IMG/VR virus record: IMGVR_UViG_3300033155_002050
Coordinates: 1-24,013 of that record
Reading direction: 5' to 3' (one strand)
From: a virus
DNA length: 24,013 nt
The translations under genes were made by a program, and so were the position numbers. This document shows positions 13,336-21,334 of the stretch, piece by piece (within the stretch, counting starts at the first letter, position 1; every line of letters starts with the position of its first letter). The notes below the pieces were generated by a model. The model had not been told where the DNA came from, searched no databases, and worked only from the letters and a program-made list of their open reading frames with translations.

Positions 13336-14868
13336 ATGATAGATTTCCCTATATGGGCTGATTTGGGGATGGATACCACCTCCAAGGAACATAAAGACGG
13401 TTGGGAAGGCGAGCTCGGTAGAGCACAGAAATATTGGTATTACTTTACCGGACACATCTTCAAAGAAACTGTCGACGAATATGAACTTGGCGCTGATATT
13501 CCCCTAATGTATCCGGTTGGTCTGAATTTGACACGTATGTTATGTATGGCGCATGCCGACAGCACATACGGCGAATGGGAAGGGATTCCCGTCACGTTCG
13601 ATCCAGTCTCTGAAAATGTTCCACAAGATGGTGACGAAGAAGCGTCCAAGTTAATGAGCAAAGTTCTTCGACACAGCCAGGCAGCTTCGCTGCTCTGGAA
13701 AGTAGAACTCGAGCGGCAAATCTTTGGTGGTTCAGTGATCAAGATTTCTCCGAGTTTAGACAAGAAAGGCATAGTAAGATGGCAACATATCCCGAAGGGA
13801 AGTTTTTTCCCGATCTGGGATCCAGCAAACCCAAACAATTTGCTGCAGGTTGAAATTGTTACTATTCTTAGTTTAGAACAAGCGAAACTAAAGTACAATT
13901 TTGTTCCGAAAGACATCACGCAAAATGTGACTCGTGTTGAAAAGTGGGATAAATCCACTTTCGAAATTCGCATGAATGACGATGTTGTTCGGTCTGGAAC
14001 AAATCCCTGGGGTCGCGTTCCATTCGTTTATATCCCACGTTTCCGTGTCAATGATTGGTGGGGAGAAGCGCTGACTGAAATCATCATGCCTTTGCAAGAT
14101 GAAATGAACATGCGCATCGGCGATATTGGCGAAGCGATCAATTATAATACACATCCCGTTCGCTGGGGTCTGAATTTGGCCAAGAACTTTACCCAGCAGA
14201 ATTTCCCTCTCGGCTCGAATGCTATGTGGGACTTGGGACGCGCTCTTGGTTCCAGCCCGGCACCTTCTGTTGGTGCGCTCGAGCTTAAGAACCCGATACC
14301 CGAGGGAACGTTCAAATATGTCAACTTCTTGTACGACTGGGCACGTACTGCTTCGTTCGCACCTCCTATTGCATTTGGCGAGGACGATGGTGGCGGACAA
14401 CGCTCGGGCGCCACTCTAGAAATTAGAATGTGGCCGTTGATAAAGGCAACTACGCGCTCGCGCGCGTTCCTGCACGATGGCTTGACGGAAGCAATGAAGA
14501 TTACTGCTTTGATTTACAAGCAAAAAGGTTTTCCGGGCGTAGACGAAAAAGCTATCGAGGCAATCTTAGAAGACAGGATTGATATTGGTTTCGGCAATAT
14601 GTTACCGAGAGACCAGAAGTCGTCTGTCGACGAAGTAGTAAAGTTATTGTCCACATCACCACCTTCTATTTCTCTGGAAACCGCAGTGGATATACTTGGT
14701 AGAGGTCCTGGTGAGTACGCTAGAATATTAGCTATGATAAAACATCCGGAATTGAAAGAGTTCTTCGAAGAGAAAGAAGCGGAAACTCCAATCGGATCAG
14801 AAGAAGACACGGAAAAGAAAAATAAAGATGAGGTAGCCAAAGCCAAAACTGGCAAGGAGCCAAAATGA
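13336..14868 (+). CDS. Phage portal protein
   Basis: 510 aa. The product follows the portal layout: helical clip/stem region, a beta-rich middle (residues about 150-240: FPIWDPANPNNLLQVE, VTRVEKW, GRVPFVYIPRF), the helix PLQDEMNMRIGDIGEAINYN and a long C-terminal helical part (crown) that ends in a Lys/Glu tail. Portals form a dodecameric ring at one vertex, through which TerL packages DNA. Position before capsid genes supports it. The weak upstream sequence GGAACCC makes the start less certain. The stop overlaps the next ATG (ATGACC region). Confidence 0.8.
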   Translation: MIDFPIWADLGMDTTSKEHKDGWEGELGRAQKYWYYFTGHIFKETVDEYELGADIPLMYPVGLNLTRMLCMAHADSTYGEWEGIPVTFDPVSENVPQDGDEEASKLMSKVLRHSQAASLLWKVELERQIFGGSVIKISPSLDKKGIVRWQHIPKGSFFPIWDPANPNNLLQVEIVTILSLEQAKLKYNFVPKDITQNVTRVEKWDKSTFEIRMNDDVVRSGTNPWGRVPFVYIPRFRVNDWWGEALTEIIMPLQDEMNMRIGDIGEAINYNTHPVRWGLNLAKNFTQQNFPLGSNAMWDLGRALGSSPAPSVGALELKNPIPEGTFKYVNFLYDWARTASFAPPIAFGEDDGGGQRSGATLEIRMWPLIKATTRSRAFLHDGLTEAMKITALIYKQKGFPGVDEKAIEAILEDRIDIGFGNMLPRDQKSSVDEVVKLLSTSPPSISLETAVDILGRGPGEYARILAMIKHPELKEFFEEKEAETPIGSEEDTEKKNKDEVAKAKTGKEPK

Positions 14869-15617
14869 CCAAGATAGTCTTCCCTACTGACGAGCATCAT
14901 CCGTATGCGGACATGCGAGCCATTGAGTTAGCACAAAAGATTACAGAAGTGTTCAATCCTGATATTCGGATAGCAGGTAGTGACGGGATAGATTTTTACT
15001 CAATTTCGTCATTTAACAAAGATCCAAACCATTTCAAATATGGTGGATTACAACGAGAAATAAGCGAGTGGCAAGCAACACAAAGAGATTGGATGAGCGC
15101 CACTCCCAACGCAGATGTGTATTTCCTAATTGGAAATCACGAGGACAGGCTCAAGAGGTATCTCTGGAAGAACCCTGAGCTCTATGGCCTGGAAGCGCTG
15201 GAATTAGAGAACCTACTTGATTTTGACGGCCTGGGAATTATTATGGCGTCAAAAGGAGGCCTCGAGATGGTCTTCCACGACAAGCTGGTAATAAAGCATG
15301 GGAATCTCGTAAGAAAATGGTCCGGATATACTGCCCGGGGCGAATTGGAAAAAGAGAGTTACGGAATATCCACTCTGAGTGGCCATACTCACAGGGGAGC
15401 ACAGATTTTCCGGAAAACAAGACATGGCACGGTTACCGGAGTAGAAGGCTTTTGTTTATGTGACATCGAGCCAACTTACATCAATAACCCAGATTGGCAA
15501 CAAGGAATTACCTTGGCTACAGTGACTAACGATGCGGTTCAGTTTGAACTGGTACCCTTTTACAATAAGGGAAATCGTAAAGCAGCCATATGGCGCGGTA
15601 CTGAATATACCGCATAA
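14865..15617 (+). CDS. Calcineurin-like metallophosphoesterase
   Basis: 250 aa. Metal-binding motifs are in order: Asp9-x-His11 (TDEHHP), Asp40 in AGSDGID (38-43), GNHEDR (90-95), IKHGN (143-147) and SGHTHRG (172-178). These are the expected dinuclear-site ligands of the calcineurin/Mre11 phosphoesterase fold. The second site has GSD where many members have GD. The gene is translationally coupled to the portal (4-nt overlap) and precedes a capsid gene. Its substrate is unknown; a nucleic acid or cyclic nucleotide is possible. Confidence 0.8.
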   Translation: MTKIVFPTDEHHPYADMRAIELAQKITEVFNPDIRIAGSDGIDFYSISSFNKDPNHFKYGGLQREISEWQATQRDWMSATPNADVYFLIGNHEDRLKRYLWKNPELYGLEALELENLLDFDGLGIIMASKGGLEMVFHDKLVIKHGNLVRKWSGYTARGELEKESYGISTLSGHTHRGAQIFRKTRHGTVTGVEGFCLCDIEPTYINNPDWQQGITLATVTNDAVQFELVPFYNKGNRKAAIWRGTEYTA

Positions 15618-15625
15618 CTAACAAA

Positions 15626-15718
15626 ATGATTTTACGTAGCAGAGCAGAAACTAGAGGTGCACCGTTTCCCTCTGCGACAGTAAGATTTAAACAATTTTCA
15701 GCCTATAACAAGGAGTAA
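15626..15718 (+). CDS. Possible 30-aa peptide
   Basis: An open frame from ATG 15626 to TAA 15716-15718 fills the only gap of this part of the operon. It has no convincing ribosome site and its stop overlaps the AAGGAG of the next gene. It may only be leader sequence. Confidence 0.2.
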   Translation: MILRSRAETRGAPFPSATVRFKQFSAYNKE

Positions 15719-15723
15719 CACAT

Positions 15724-16221
15724 ATGGCAGTTTACCTCACTGCTGCGAAAAAGGCAGAAATCGTTAAGAACTATAACTTTGCTCTTCACACGAGCTCGTT
15801 ACAGAACTTCTTAGATGAGATTGCTGCCGCCGTGGCACAAGCTGGTATTGTCGAGATTAACGAAACAATCGCCTTTGGTGATTTCACTGATAATCTTGAT
15901 GCAACTGGCACCTATGAAATGCTAGAGGATATTCCCGCTGGCGCGCTGGTTTTAGGGGCAACTCTAACCGCCGTCACTGGATTCACTGGCGACACATCTG
16001 CAGCCATCACCGTTGGTGATGGAACAGACGTGGACCGGTACAATACCGGCACAATCGATGTTTTCACAACTGCAGCGGCTCTCGATCTGGGCGCAATGTC
16101 CGGAGCGGCAGTTCACATAGTTGACAAAACACCCACTATCATATTGACAAGCGCCGCAGCTTTTGCAGATGTCGACGCAGGATCCATGGATGTAAGTCTT
16201 TTTTACGTCATCGCTGACTAA
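15724..16221 (+). CDS. Capsid decoration or head fibre-like protein
   Basis: 165 aa, AAGGAG upstream. Residues 1-40 are helical (MAVYLTAAKKAEIVKNYNFA, then LQNFLDEIAAAVAQAG). Residues 45-165 are Ala/Thr/Gly-rich beta strands (IPAGALVLGATLTAV, AAITVGDGTDVDRYNTGTI, DVSLFYVIAD). The helical peg plus beta-sandwich plan and the position between portal and scaffold/capsid genes fit a decoration or head-fibre protein. The exact family is not certain. Confidence 0.55.
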   Translation: MAVYLTAAKKAEIVKNYNFALHTSSLQNFLDEIAAAVAQAGIVEINETIAFGDFTDNLDATGTYEMLEDIPAGALVLGATLTAVTGFTGDTSAAITVGDGTDVDRYNTGTIDVFTTAAALDLGAMSGAAVHIVDKTPTIILTSAAAFADVDAGSMDVSLFYVIAD

Positions 16222-16230
16222 GTAGTTTCA

Positions 16231-16248
16231 TGGTTCGGCACCGAACCA
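16231..16248. repeat. Dispersed palindrome, copy 3
   Basis: TGGTTCGGCACCGAACCA, 8-bp arms around CA. It lies in the 68-nt gap between the decoration gene and the start of the scaffold gene (16290). Confidence 0.85.
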
Positions 16249-16289
16249 CCAAATCAAATCGCTATATAGCGAAAGGAAACAAAGACAAA

Positions 16290-16994
16290 ATGACCACTAA
16301 ACCAGTCCCTGTAGAGCCTATTGTGGCAATTCCAGAGGCGCCATCAGCAGCACCGATTACACCCCCAGTAGCATCCGCTGCCCAAGCACCAAAAGAACCC
16401 GCAGTACCTCCTCAGCAGAATGTGCCCGAAGGTTATGTTACACAAGAGCGTTATACAGGTGCAATTCAAAAGATTGAAACGCTGGCTCTTTCTCAGAAAG
16501 ACCTGCAGCAACAAATTGCTGATAAGTCCTCCTCACTGGAGCAACTGAACAGCCAATTAGCAGAAGCTGACGCGTTACGTAATACTTCTCTGGGCGAGAA
16601 GGATACGGAAATCACCGGATTGCAAGGGCAAATCACAGATCTTACAGCATCAAATGCTGCCCTCAAATCGCTAGAAGTCAAGATTAACACCTTGAAAGAG
16701 GTAGGACGTCCTGACTTACTCCCAATATTGGAGCATCTGCCTGATACAACCGATCCTGAGAAACTGAAAGAAGCCTTGAATGCCATGGCCGGCACAGTCG
16801 ACTCGGCCGTCAAAGCAAGGTCAGAACAGTTACTCTCCGGGGTCGTTGATACGCCATCTATCTCTGCGTCGTCAGCACCTGATACGCCAGAGGGATGGGT
16901 AAAACATATTGAAAGCTTACCTCTGGGCACCCCAGAACGTGACAAAGCGTTTGATGATTACGGCGCTTTCCTCCACAACTCGGGAGCTCTGTAA
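16290..16994 (+). CDS. Capsid scaffolding-type protein
   Basis: I chose ATG 16290, with AAAGGA upstream, over ATG 16230, which has no ribosome site and would place the dispersed palindrome inside the gene. The 234-aa protein has a Pro/Ala-rich N-terminus (about 1-50), a coiled coil (about 60-125: QKDLQQQIADKSSSLEQLNS, then ITGLQGQITDLTASNAALKS) and a short C-terminal helix. Length, coiled coil and location just before the major capsid gene fit a scaffold, which shapes the procapsid and then leaves. Confidence 0.7.
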   Translation: MTTKPVPVEPIVAIPEAPSAAPITPPVASAAQAPKEPAVPPQQNVPEGYVTQERYTGAIQKIETLALSQKDLQQQIADKSSSLEQLNSQLAEADALRNTSLGEKDTEITGLQGQITDLTASNAALKSLEVKINTLKEVGRPDLLPILEHLPDTTDPEKLKEALNAMAGTVDSAVKARSEQLLSGVVDTPSISASSAPDTPEGWVKHIESLPLGTPERDKAFDDYGAFLHNSGAL

Positions 16995-17017
16995 GCACTA
17001 ACCAACGGAGATAAATT

Positions 17018-18274
17018 ATGACTTCCCTTATCACCGGCGCGCATCTAGCTCAGGGAGCAAATCCCCAGTGGCAACGGTCTTATTACGAGATGCTTTTGCT
17101 GGAAACCCTGCGGACAAAATCTATTTTGGTGCCTTTCACGGCATACAAAGAGGATTTTAATGCCCGCTCAACCGGTACAATTGTTTACACAGAAGTGTTC
17201 GATACTGAACCCGACTGGTCAACATTGGCCGAAACCGACATTTGGCTGCGTGGTGCACATCTTGACACGCAAACAATCTCTGTGGACCTCGAAATCCACG
17301 GTGACGTTCTGAAATATTCCGACTATTCCGAAGTTGTGCAGTATGTCAACAGCGGCAATATGGGCGGACTTGTCAAGAACAAAATCGGTCTAAACCAAAA
17401 AGAATACCTGGACATTCTTGCTCGGAACGCATTTTTAACACATCCGAACAAAATCTTCGCAGACAGCAAAGCCAGCCGTGCAACACTCGCTGCTGACAGC
17501 TTGTTTGAGCCTTCCCTGGCTCGCCTCGCTCGCCTGCACTTAGAAGAGAATGAAGTTCCCGGAGTTGCAAATCCTTACGACGGTGGAGCAGCGATTGTCT
17601 GCGTTACCACACCTCGCGTGATTTACGACATCCAGGAAGCAGCAGGTTCTGAGTGGAAAGACGCTCAACTGTACGAACAAACCGGTCGTTTATTCACAGG
17701 CGAAGTCGGAATGTGGGGCGGAGTTCGTTGCGTTAAATCCATGCGTATGCGTCTGCGTAATGCAGGTACAGTGGAAGTCGAAACTACACTCGCACAAGAT
17801 GTTGCACCCGGAGACGGCGCATCCTCAACTGTAGATACTGTATACAGTCCAGGACAAGCTGGTTCTGACCGCCTCATCGCAGTAACATCTGCCGCTGGCT
17901 TCGCAGTTGGTGACTATGTCACTTTTTCTGCTGCAGCCAAAGGCGGAGGCGTTGGTGTACCGGAAAGTGACGGCACACAGGAAACACGTCGGATTACGGC
18001 TATTGCCACAAACGATATTTCCTTCAACAAACCATTCATGAAATCTCACTCGACTAGTGACTACATGACCAAAGGTATCGATGTACATGCTTCGGCAATC
18101 ATCGGTGGCCCTGGCGTTGCATTCGCAGTAGGTGAACGGCCAAACGTATTTGCTCCTCCGAAATACGATGACCTCATGATGATCAACCGCATCGGCTGGA
18201 GAGGTTTCCTGAAGATGCAGCTTTGGCGCCCAGAGTTCTTCGAAGTTGTGGAGAGCGCTGGCTCAACAGACTAA
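17018..18274 (+). CDS. Major capsid protein (HK97-type, N4-gp56-like)
   Basis: 418 aa, preceded by GGAG. The sequence resembles the N4 gp56-type major capsid group: an N-terminal YYEMLLLETLRTKSILVPF segment, extended loop, then A-domain strands with RVIYDIQEAAGSEWKDAQLY and GEVGMWGGVRCVKSMRMRL, and a C-terminal VGERPNVFAPPKYDDLMMIN. Residues about 258-345 are an extra beta-rich, Gly/Ser/Ala-rich segment (TVDTVYSPGQAGSDRLIAV, then VGDYVTFSAA) inserted before the last A-domain strands. It probably forms a surface-exposed domain. Scaffold before and connector after support the call. Confidence 0.85.
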   Translation: MTSLITGAHLAQGANPQWQRSYYEMLLLETLRTKSILVPFTAYKEDFNARSTGTIVYTEVFDTEPDWSTLAETDIWLRGAHLDTQTISVDLEIHGDVLKYSDYSEVVQYVNSGNMGGLVKNKIGLNQKEYLDILARNAFLTHPNKIFADSKASRATLAADSLFEPSLARLARLHLEENEVPGVANPYDGGAAIVCVTTPRVIYDIQEAAGSEWKDAQLYEQTGRLFTGEVGMWGGVRCVKSMRMRLRNAGTVEVETTLAQDVAPGDGASSTVDTVYSPGQAGSDRLIAVTSAAGFAVGDYVTFSAAAKGGGVGVPESDGTQETRRITAIATNDISFNKPFMKSHSTSDYMTKGIDVHASAIIGGPGVAFAVGERPNVFAPPKYDDLMMINRIGWRGFLKMQLWRPEFFEVVESAGSTD

Positions 18275-18280
18275 TTGACT

Positions 18281-18300
18281 CCCGGGGTGAAAGCCCCGGG
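18281..18300 (+). terminator. Hairpin downstream of the major capsid gene
   Basis: CCCGGGG (18281-18287) pairs with CCCCGGG (18294-18300) across 6 nt; outer GACT/AGTC can add pairing. The following CTTTAGTCTT is a weak T-run, so partial termination or protection of the abundant capsid mRNA from decay is more likely than a full stop. Confidence 0.55.
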
Positions 18301-18320
18301 CTTTAGTCTTAAAGGAAAAT

Positions 18321-18965
18321 ATGGCGACTACTTGGGCTGAGTTACTTATTGATGTACGGGCTGAATTATCGGACGAGACCGCTGGCACTTATGAATGGTC
18401 AGACGCTCTCTTTTATATATGGCTGAGAGATGCCGTAGCCGATTATTCTCTGTACAATCCCGTTCTCAAAACAGCTACTCTATCGGTTATAGCGGCTGCC
18501 TCCTACGCTTTTCCGGACGATTACGTTGTTGAAGAATATGTCGAGGCTCCGGCCGGAACATATTTGAGAAAAAGATTTCTTAGCCCCGGTCGTCGTTTTA
18601 CCAGAACTACCGGTTCTCCAATTTATTATTGGACAGTCGGTGCCGTAATGTATCTAAACAGCGAAACTACTGAAGATGTGATTTTGACTTATCATGCTAC
18701 GCATGAACATCCAGACGCTGTTGGTGATGATACTTTTGAATTTACCTTCCCGCAAAGAGATGAGGAGCTTATCCGCTTGTATATGAGGGCTAAAGCTCAC
18801 GAGAAAATGCGTTCAGGCCAGGCAAGCTTAGACAGGTTCGCTCTCGGCTCAGGATCGCGGGATGACAACCCACTAGAACCCGAGTATGATAATCTCATGG
18901 AAGATTATGAGAGGAAAATATACGACCGTTATGGTGGAGGGATTATTACGCTTTATCGAGCATAA
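18321..18965 (+). CDS. Head-tail connector (adaptor) protein
   Basis: 214 aa, AAAGGAAA upstream. It is mixed helical and strand: an N-terminal helical pair (WAELLIDVRAELSDETAG, then LFYIWLRDAVADYSLY), a central beta segment and a C-terminal helix with EEELIRLYMRAKAHEKM-like character (written here DEELIRLYMRAKAHEKMRSG). Family plan and position directly after the capsid gene fit the connector that sits under the portal. No exact family name assigned. Confidence 0.6.
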   Translation: MATTWAELLIDVRAELSDETAGTYEWSDALFYIWLRDAVADYSLYNPVLKTATLSVIAAASYAFPDDYVVEEYVEAPAGTYLRKRFLSPGRRFTRTTGSPIYYWTVGAVMYLNSETTEDVILTYHATHEHPDAVGDDTFEFTFPQRDEELIRLYMRAKAHEKMRSGQASLDRFALGSGSRDDNPLEPEYDNLMEDYERKIYDRYGGGIITLYRA

Positions 18966-18968
18966 ACT

Positions 18969-19523
18969 ATGGCATCTATACATGACGTGACGCTCGATTA
19001 CATCGAAGATGAACTAAGGGCAGCGCTTATCACCGAAGTTGATGATGATGATATTGCTCTGGTCGGCCACATGCAGCAAGGTCCTTCACAGGGTAGCCCA
19101 GCTCCAGACGCCGCACGCATAAGTGTAACAATACACGAGAATGACCCGGACGCTTTTTTCGACAATCCGGCGTCGGCCATCAAAAATGTATGGCCCGACG
19201 AAATCGCATTTGTTGAGACATCCCAAGTAATTACTTGGAAAAGACGCTTTACAATTAAGGCAAGATGTCTATTAGTGCGAACCAAAGAAACTAAAGACGT
19301 CGCGAGAGAAATTGCATCTACATTGCGCACTCGCCTCGAGGACACATTGCTGAGTATGGATTACACAGACGTAGAGGCTACTAATGGAGAGTATGTTTCC
19401 AGAAAAGCCGTAGCAAAATCCATGAAATCAGAAATGATTCAAGCAGGCGGCCCGCCCAATAGTTTCGATTATCACATCAAAGTAAGATTTGATGTTCTAA
19501 CAACAACGAGGAGTTTTGTATAA
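18969..19523 (+). CDS. Neck or tail-completion protein
   Basis: 184 aa. N-terminal helix (DVTLDYIEDELRAALITEVD), then beta-strands ending with WKRRFTIKARCLLVRTKE, and a helix DVAREIASTLRTRLED. It resembles the minor tail/tail-terminator or neck proteins found between connector and tail tube in siphoviruses. The start is 3 nt after the previous stop and the stop overlaps the next start (TAATG). The exact neck position is inferred from order. Confidence 0.55.
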   Translation: MASIHDVTLDYIEDELRAALITEVDDDDIALVGHMQQGPSQGSPAPDAARISVTIHENDPDAFFDNPASAIKNVWPDEIAFVETSQVITWKRRFTIKARCLLVRTKETKDVAREIASTLRTRLEDTLLSMDYTDVEATNGEYVSRKAVAKSMKSEMIQAGGPPNSFDYHIKVRFDVLTTTRSFV

Positions 19524-20476
19524 TGGTTCTTTCCGCTGATAGTTCAGTATTTGGAGTAGCGCAGCAAACAGGCAAGGGTACGCCTAATGTTACTGACGCT
19601 GATTTCAAATACATACTTTTCACAGAAGGAGTTCCTACACCTCAGAACATCACTCGCGCTCTTGACCGAGAAGTGGGTGCTGGCGCACTGCCGCAGGGCA
19701 GCGTTAAAGTAGGCGTTCTTTCTGGCGCGCAAATGCAGTTTATCCCACGTCCTCAAACGCTGGGCGAATTGTTATATGCGCAATTAGGTGCTGTGTCTAC
19801 CGAAGACAATACCACCTATTTTACTCACACATTTACCTTGCCAACCGACCAATTTTCTCAGCCTGGTGCTGATTTCATGCGTGGCGCATTCGCTTTCCAA
19901 GGCGGATTGCCACAAAAGGTTGCCTCTATGGCAGCTTGGGCCCCTCAGACTTATATTGACGAGGGTCCTCAATTCTTGTCACCGGTTTCCAGTATCGAAG
20001 TGCCAACAAGTACCTCTATCAAGGTATTAGAGGGCGCTATCACAATGGGCTCTGCCGTTCCTCTGGATGAGCAGTGGATTGTCGGAAGTTATTATCCCGA
20101 TGACACCCCAACCGTGAATCGTGCTATTGGCCTCACTATGACTGTCTTGATTGAGGATAATACACTTTATCAAAAACTTATGTACGACCCAACTGGTGGG
20201 GCAGACTGGACAGCAGACATCTTCAGAGAAGCGGATATTGCTCTTTCGTTTGTATCCGATCAAGAAGTTGACACTGGAGTTCCATACAGCTTATTGTTTG
20301 AAGCTAATGGCCAAAATGCCGCAAGCGGAGATAGTAATATCCAGTGGTCAGTACAACCAGTGGCAATTCAGGCTGGTCGACAGATGAAAATGATCATCTC
20401 AGGCATTTTCACCGCAAGTCCGACCGTAGACGAACCAATCACTGTAACACTCGTAAATGGCGAAGCATCTTACTAA
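19523..20476 (+). CDS. Tail tube (major tail) protein
   Basis: 317 aa. It opens with SSVFGVAQQTGKGTPNVTDA, the usual 'fGia.Q..kGTp' start of the phage_tube_2 group of tail tube proteins, and continues as a beta-rich protein with FTLPTDQFSQPGADFMRGAF and VPTSTSIKVLEGAITMGSAV. Tube rings stack to form the DNA channel of the tail. Position between neck and chaperone genes agrees. It is longer than simple tube proteins, suggesting an extra C-terminal beta domain. Confidence 0.8.
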   Translation: MVLSADSSVFGVAQQTGKGTPNVTDADFKYILFTEGVPTPQNITRALDREVGAGALPQGSVKVGVLSGAQMQFIPRPQTLGELLYAQLGAVSTEDNTTYFTHTFTLPTDQFSQPGADFMRGAFAFQGGLPQKVASMAAWAPQTYIDEGPQFLSPVSSIEVPTSTSIKVLEGAITMGSAVPLDEQWIVGSYYPDDTPTVNRAIGLTMTVLIEDNTLYQKLMYDPTGGADWTADIFREADIALSFVSDQEVDTGVPYSLLFEANGQNAASGDSNIQWSVQPVAIQAGRQMKMIISGIFTASPTVDEPITVTLVNGEASY

Positions 20477-20497
20477 ATAGAGCTTTAGGAGGCAGTA

Positions 20498-20959
20498 ATG
20501 AGTAATTTTGGAAAATACGCAGTATTAGACAATGTAAAATATCACCTTGAACGTGAGCCGGATATGTGGTGGGTATTCAAACCACCGACCGCTCGTGAAG
20601 AAATTGCGATTAACCGGTTCACGCAAGGTGGATCCATCAAACAATCTGCAGCGGGCATCGAGCGCAACATTGTTACCAATGCAGAAATTGCTCTTGAAGA
20701 GCTTGCACTAACTGTGCAATCCTCAAATCTCAAGGGTAAAGACGGCAAGAATATTATCAACACCAAAACAATGAGCGTTGATACTATCCGAGAAGTTGTC
20801 CGATCATTCCCAAAAGAACTTTTCTGGGAACTCTGGGATGCTCTTGGTGCAACTTGCCCTGGCTGGGGCGCTGTTCCGAAAATTACAGACGACGATGATG
20901 ATGAGTCTGAAGATAGCCCGAAAGACAGCCCAAAAGAGAAGCCCTCAAAAGAGGGCTAG
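20498..20959 (+). CDS. Tail assembly chaperone, short (G-like) form
   Basis: 153 aa, AGGAGG upstream of ATG 20498. Residues 20-60 carry WVFKPPTAREEIAINRFTQG, a pattern seen in siphovirus G-type chaperones, and the C-terminus is acidic, Ser/Lys/Pro-rich (DDDDESEDSPKDSPKEKPSK). Chaperones hold the tape measure during tail assembly and leave. The in-frame stop TAG (20957-20959) is preceded by a slippery site and hairpin; a -1 shift yields the longer form. Confidence 0.75.
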   Translation: MSNFGKYAVLDNVKYHLEREPDMWWVFKPPTAREEIAINRFTQGGSIKQSAAGIERNIVTNAEIALEELALTVQSSNLKGKDGKNIINTKTMSVDTIREVVRSFPKELFWELWDALGATCPGWGAVPKITDDDDDESEDSPKDSPKEKPSKEG

Positions 20960-21216
20960 AACTACTTGAGCGCACAGTAAAAGAAGCCGTTGGATACGGA
21001 ACTAAGGACAAAGTGTTACAAAGCCTTGTGGAATTGACAATGATAGAAATAACACAAGGAAGGCCATTATTTCCAAATCCAATGGATGAACCAGTCTTTT
21101 ATAGACGCGCATTCCGCGAATGGGTTTCCGAAGCAATAAAAGAAAAACAGACGGAAGGCGGAGTGTACGACAAGATTATGAACGATGCGCAGACAGGAAA
21201 AATCACGAAGCGATAG
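20498..21216 (+). CDS. Tail assembly chaperone, -1 frameshift fusion (GT-like, about 239 aa)
   Basis: A -1 slip at CCCAAAA (20929-20935) joins the first 146 codons to the frame ending at TAG 21214-21216. The extension is ALKRGLELLERTVKEAVGYG, then LQSLVELTMIEITQGRPLFP and a helical DEPVFYRRAFREWVSEAIKE, with no stop between 20917 and 21213. This G/GT plan, directly before the tape measure, is known from siphoviruses such as lambda. Without a slip, the downstream frame would have to start internally at ATG 21013, which has no good ribosome site. Confidence 0.75.
20929..20957 (+). promoter_or_regulatory. Programmed -1 frameshift signal
   Basis: CCCAAAA (20929-20935) fits X XXY YYZ with the 0-frame codons CCA and AAA. 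Four nt later a perfect hairpin follows: AGCCCTC (20940-20946), loop AAAA, GAGGGCT (20951-20957), reaching the first base of the stop codon. The shift leads exactly into the open downstream frame. Confidence 0.8.
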
Positions 21217-21230
21217 CTTCTTTAGACGGG

Positions 21231-21248
21231 TGGTTCGGCATCGAACCA
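21231..21248. repeat. Dispersed palindrome, copy 4
   Basis: TGGTTCGGCATCGAACCA, in the 118-nt gap between the chaperone stop and the tape-measure start. A 28-aa frame starting GTG 21249 and ending 21335 is present here but lacks a ribosome site. Confidence 0.85.
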
Positions 21249-21285
21249 GTGAGCTTCACAAAACACAATACAATTTACGATTACA

Positions 21286-21315
21286 CAAATACACTCTTTG
21301 CCGAGGGTGTATTTG
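21286..21315 (+). other. 9-bp hairpin in the tape-measure leader
   Basis: CAAATACAC (21286-21294) pairs perfectly with GTGTATTTG (21307-21315) across 12 nt, 19 nt before the tape-measure ATG. The following TCATTTCTG is T-rich but not a clear terminator. It could limit read-through or access to the start. Confidence 0.5.
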
Positions 21316-21334
21316 TCATTTCTGAGGATAATTA

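Noticed and set aside
13984-14001. TTGTTCGGTCTGGAACAA in the portal gene as a fifth, degenerate palindrome copy
   Set aside because: Only 13 of 18 positions agree with the consensus and the arms lack the CG core symmetry; likely coincidence.
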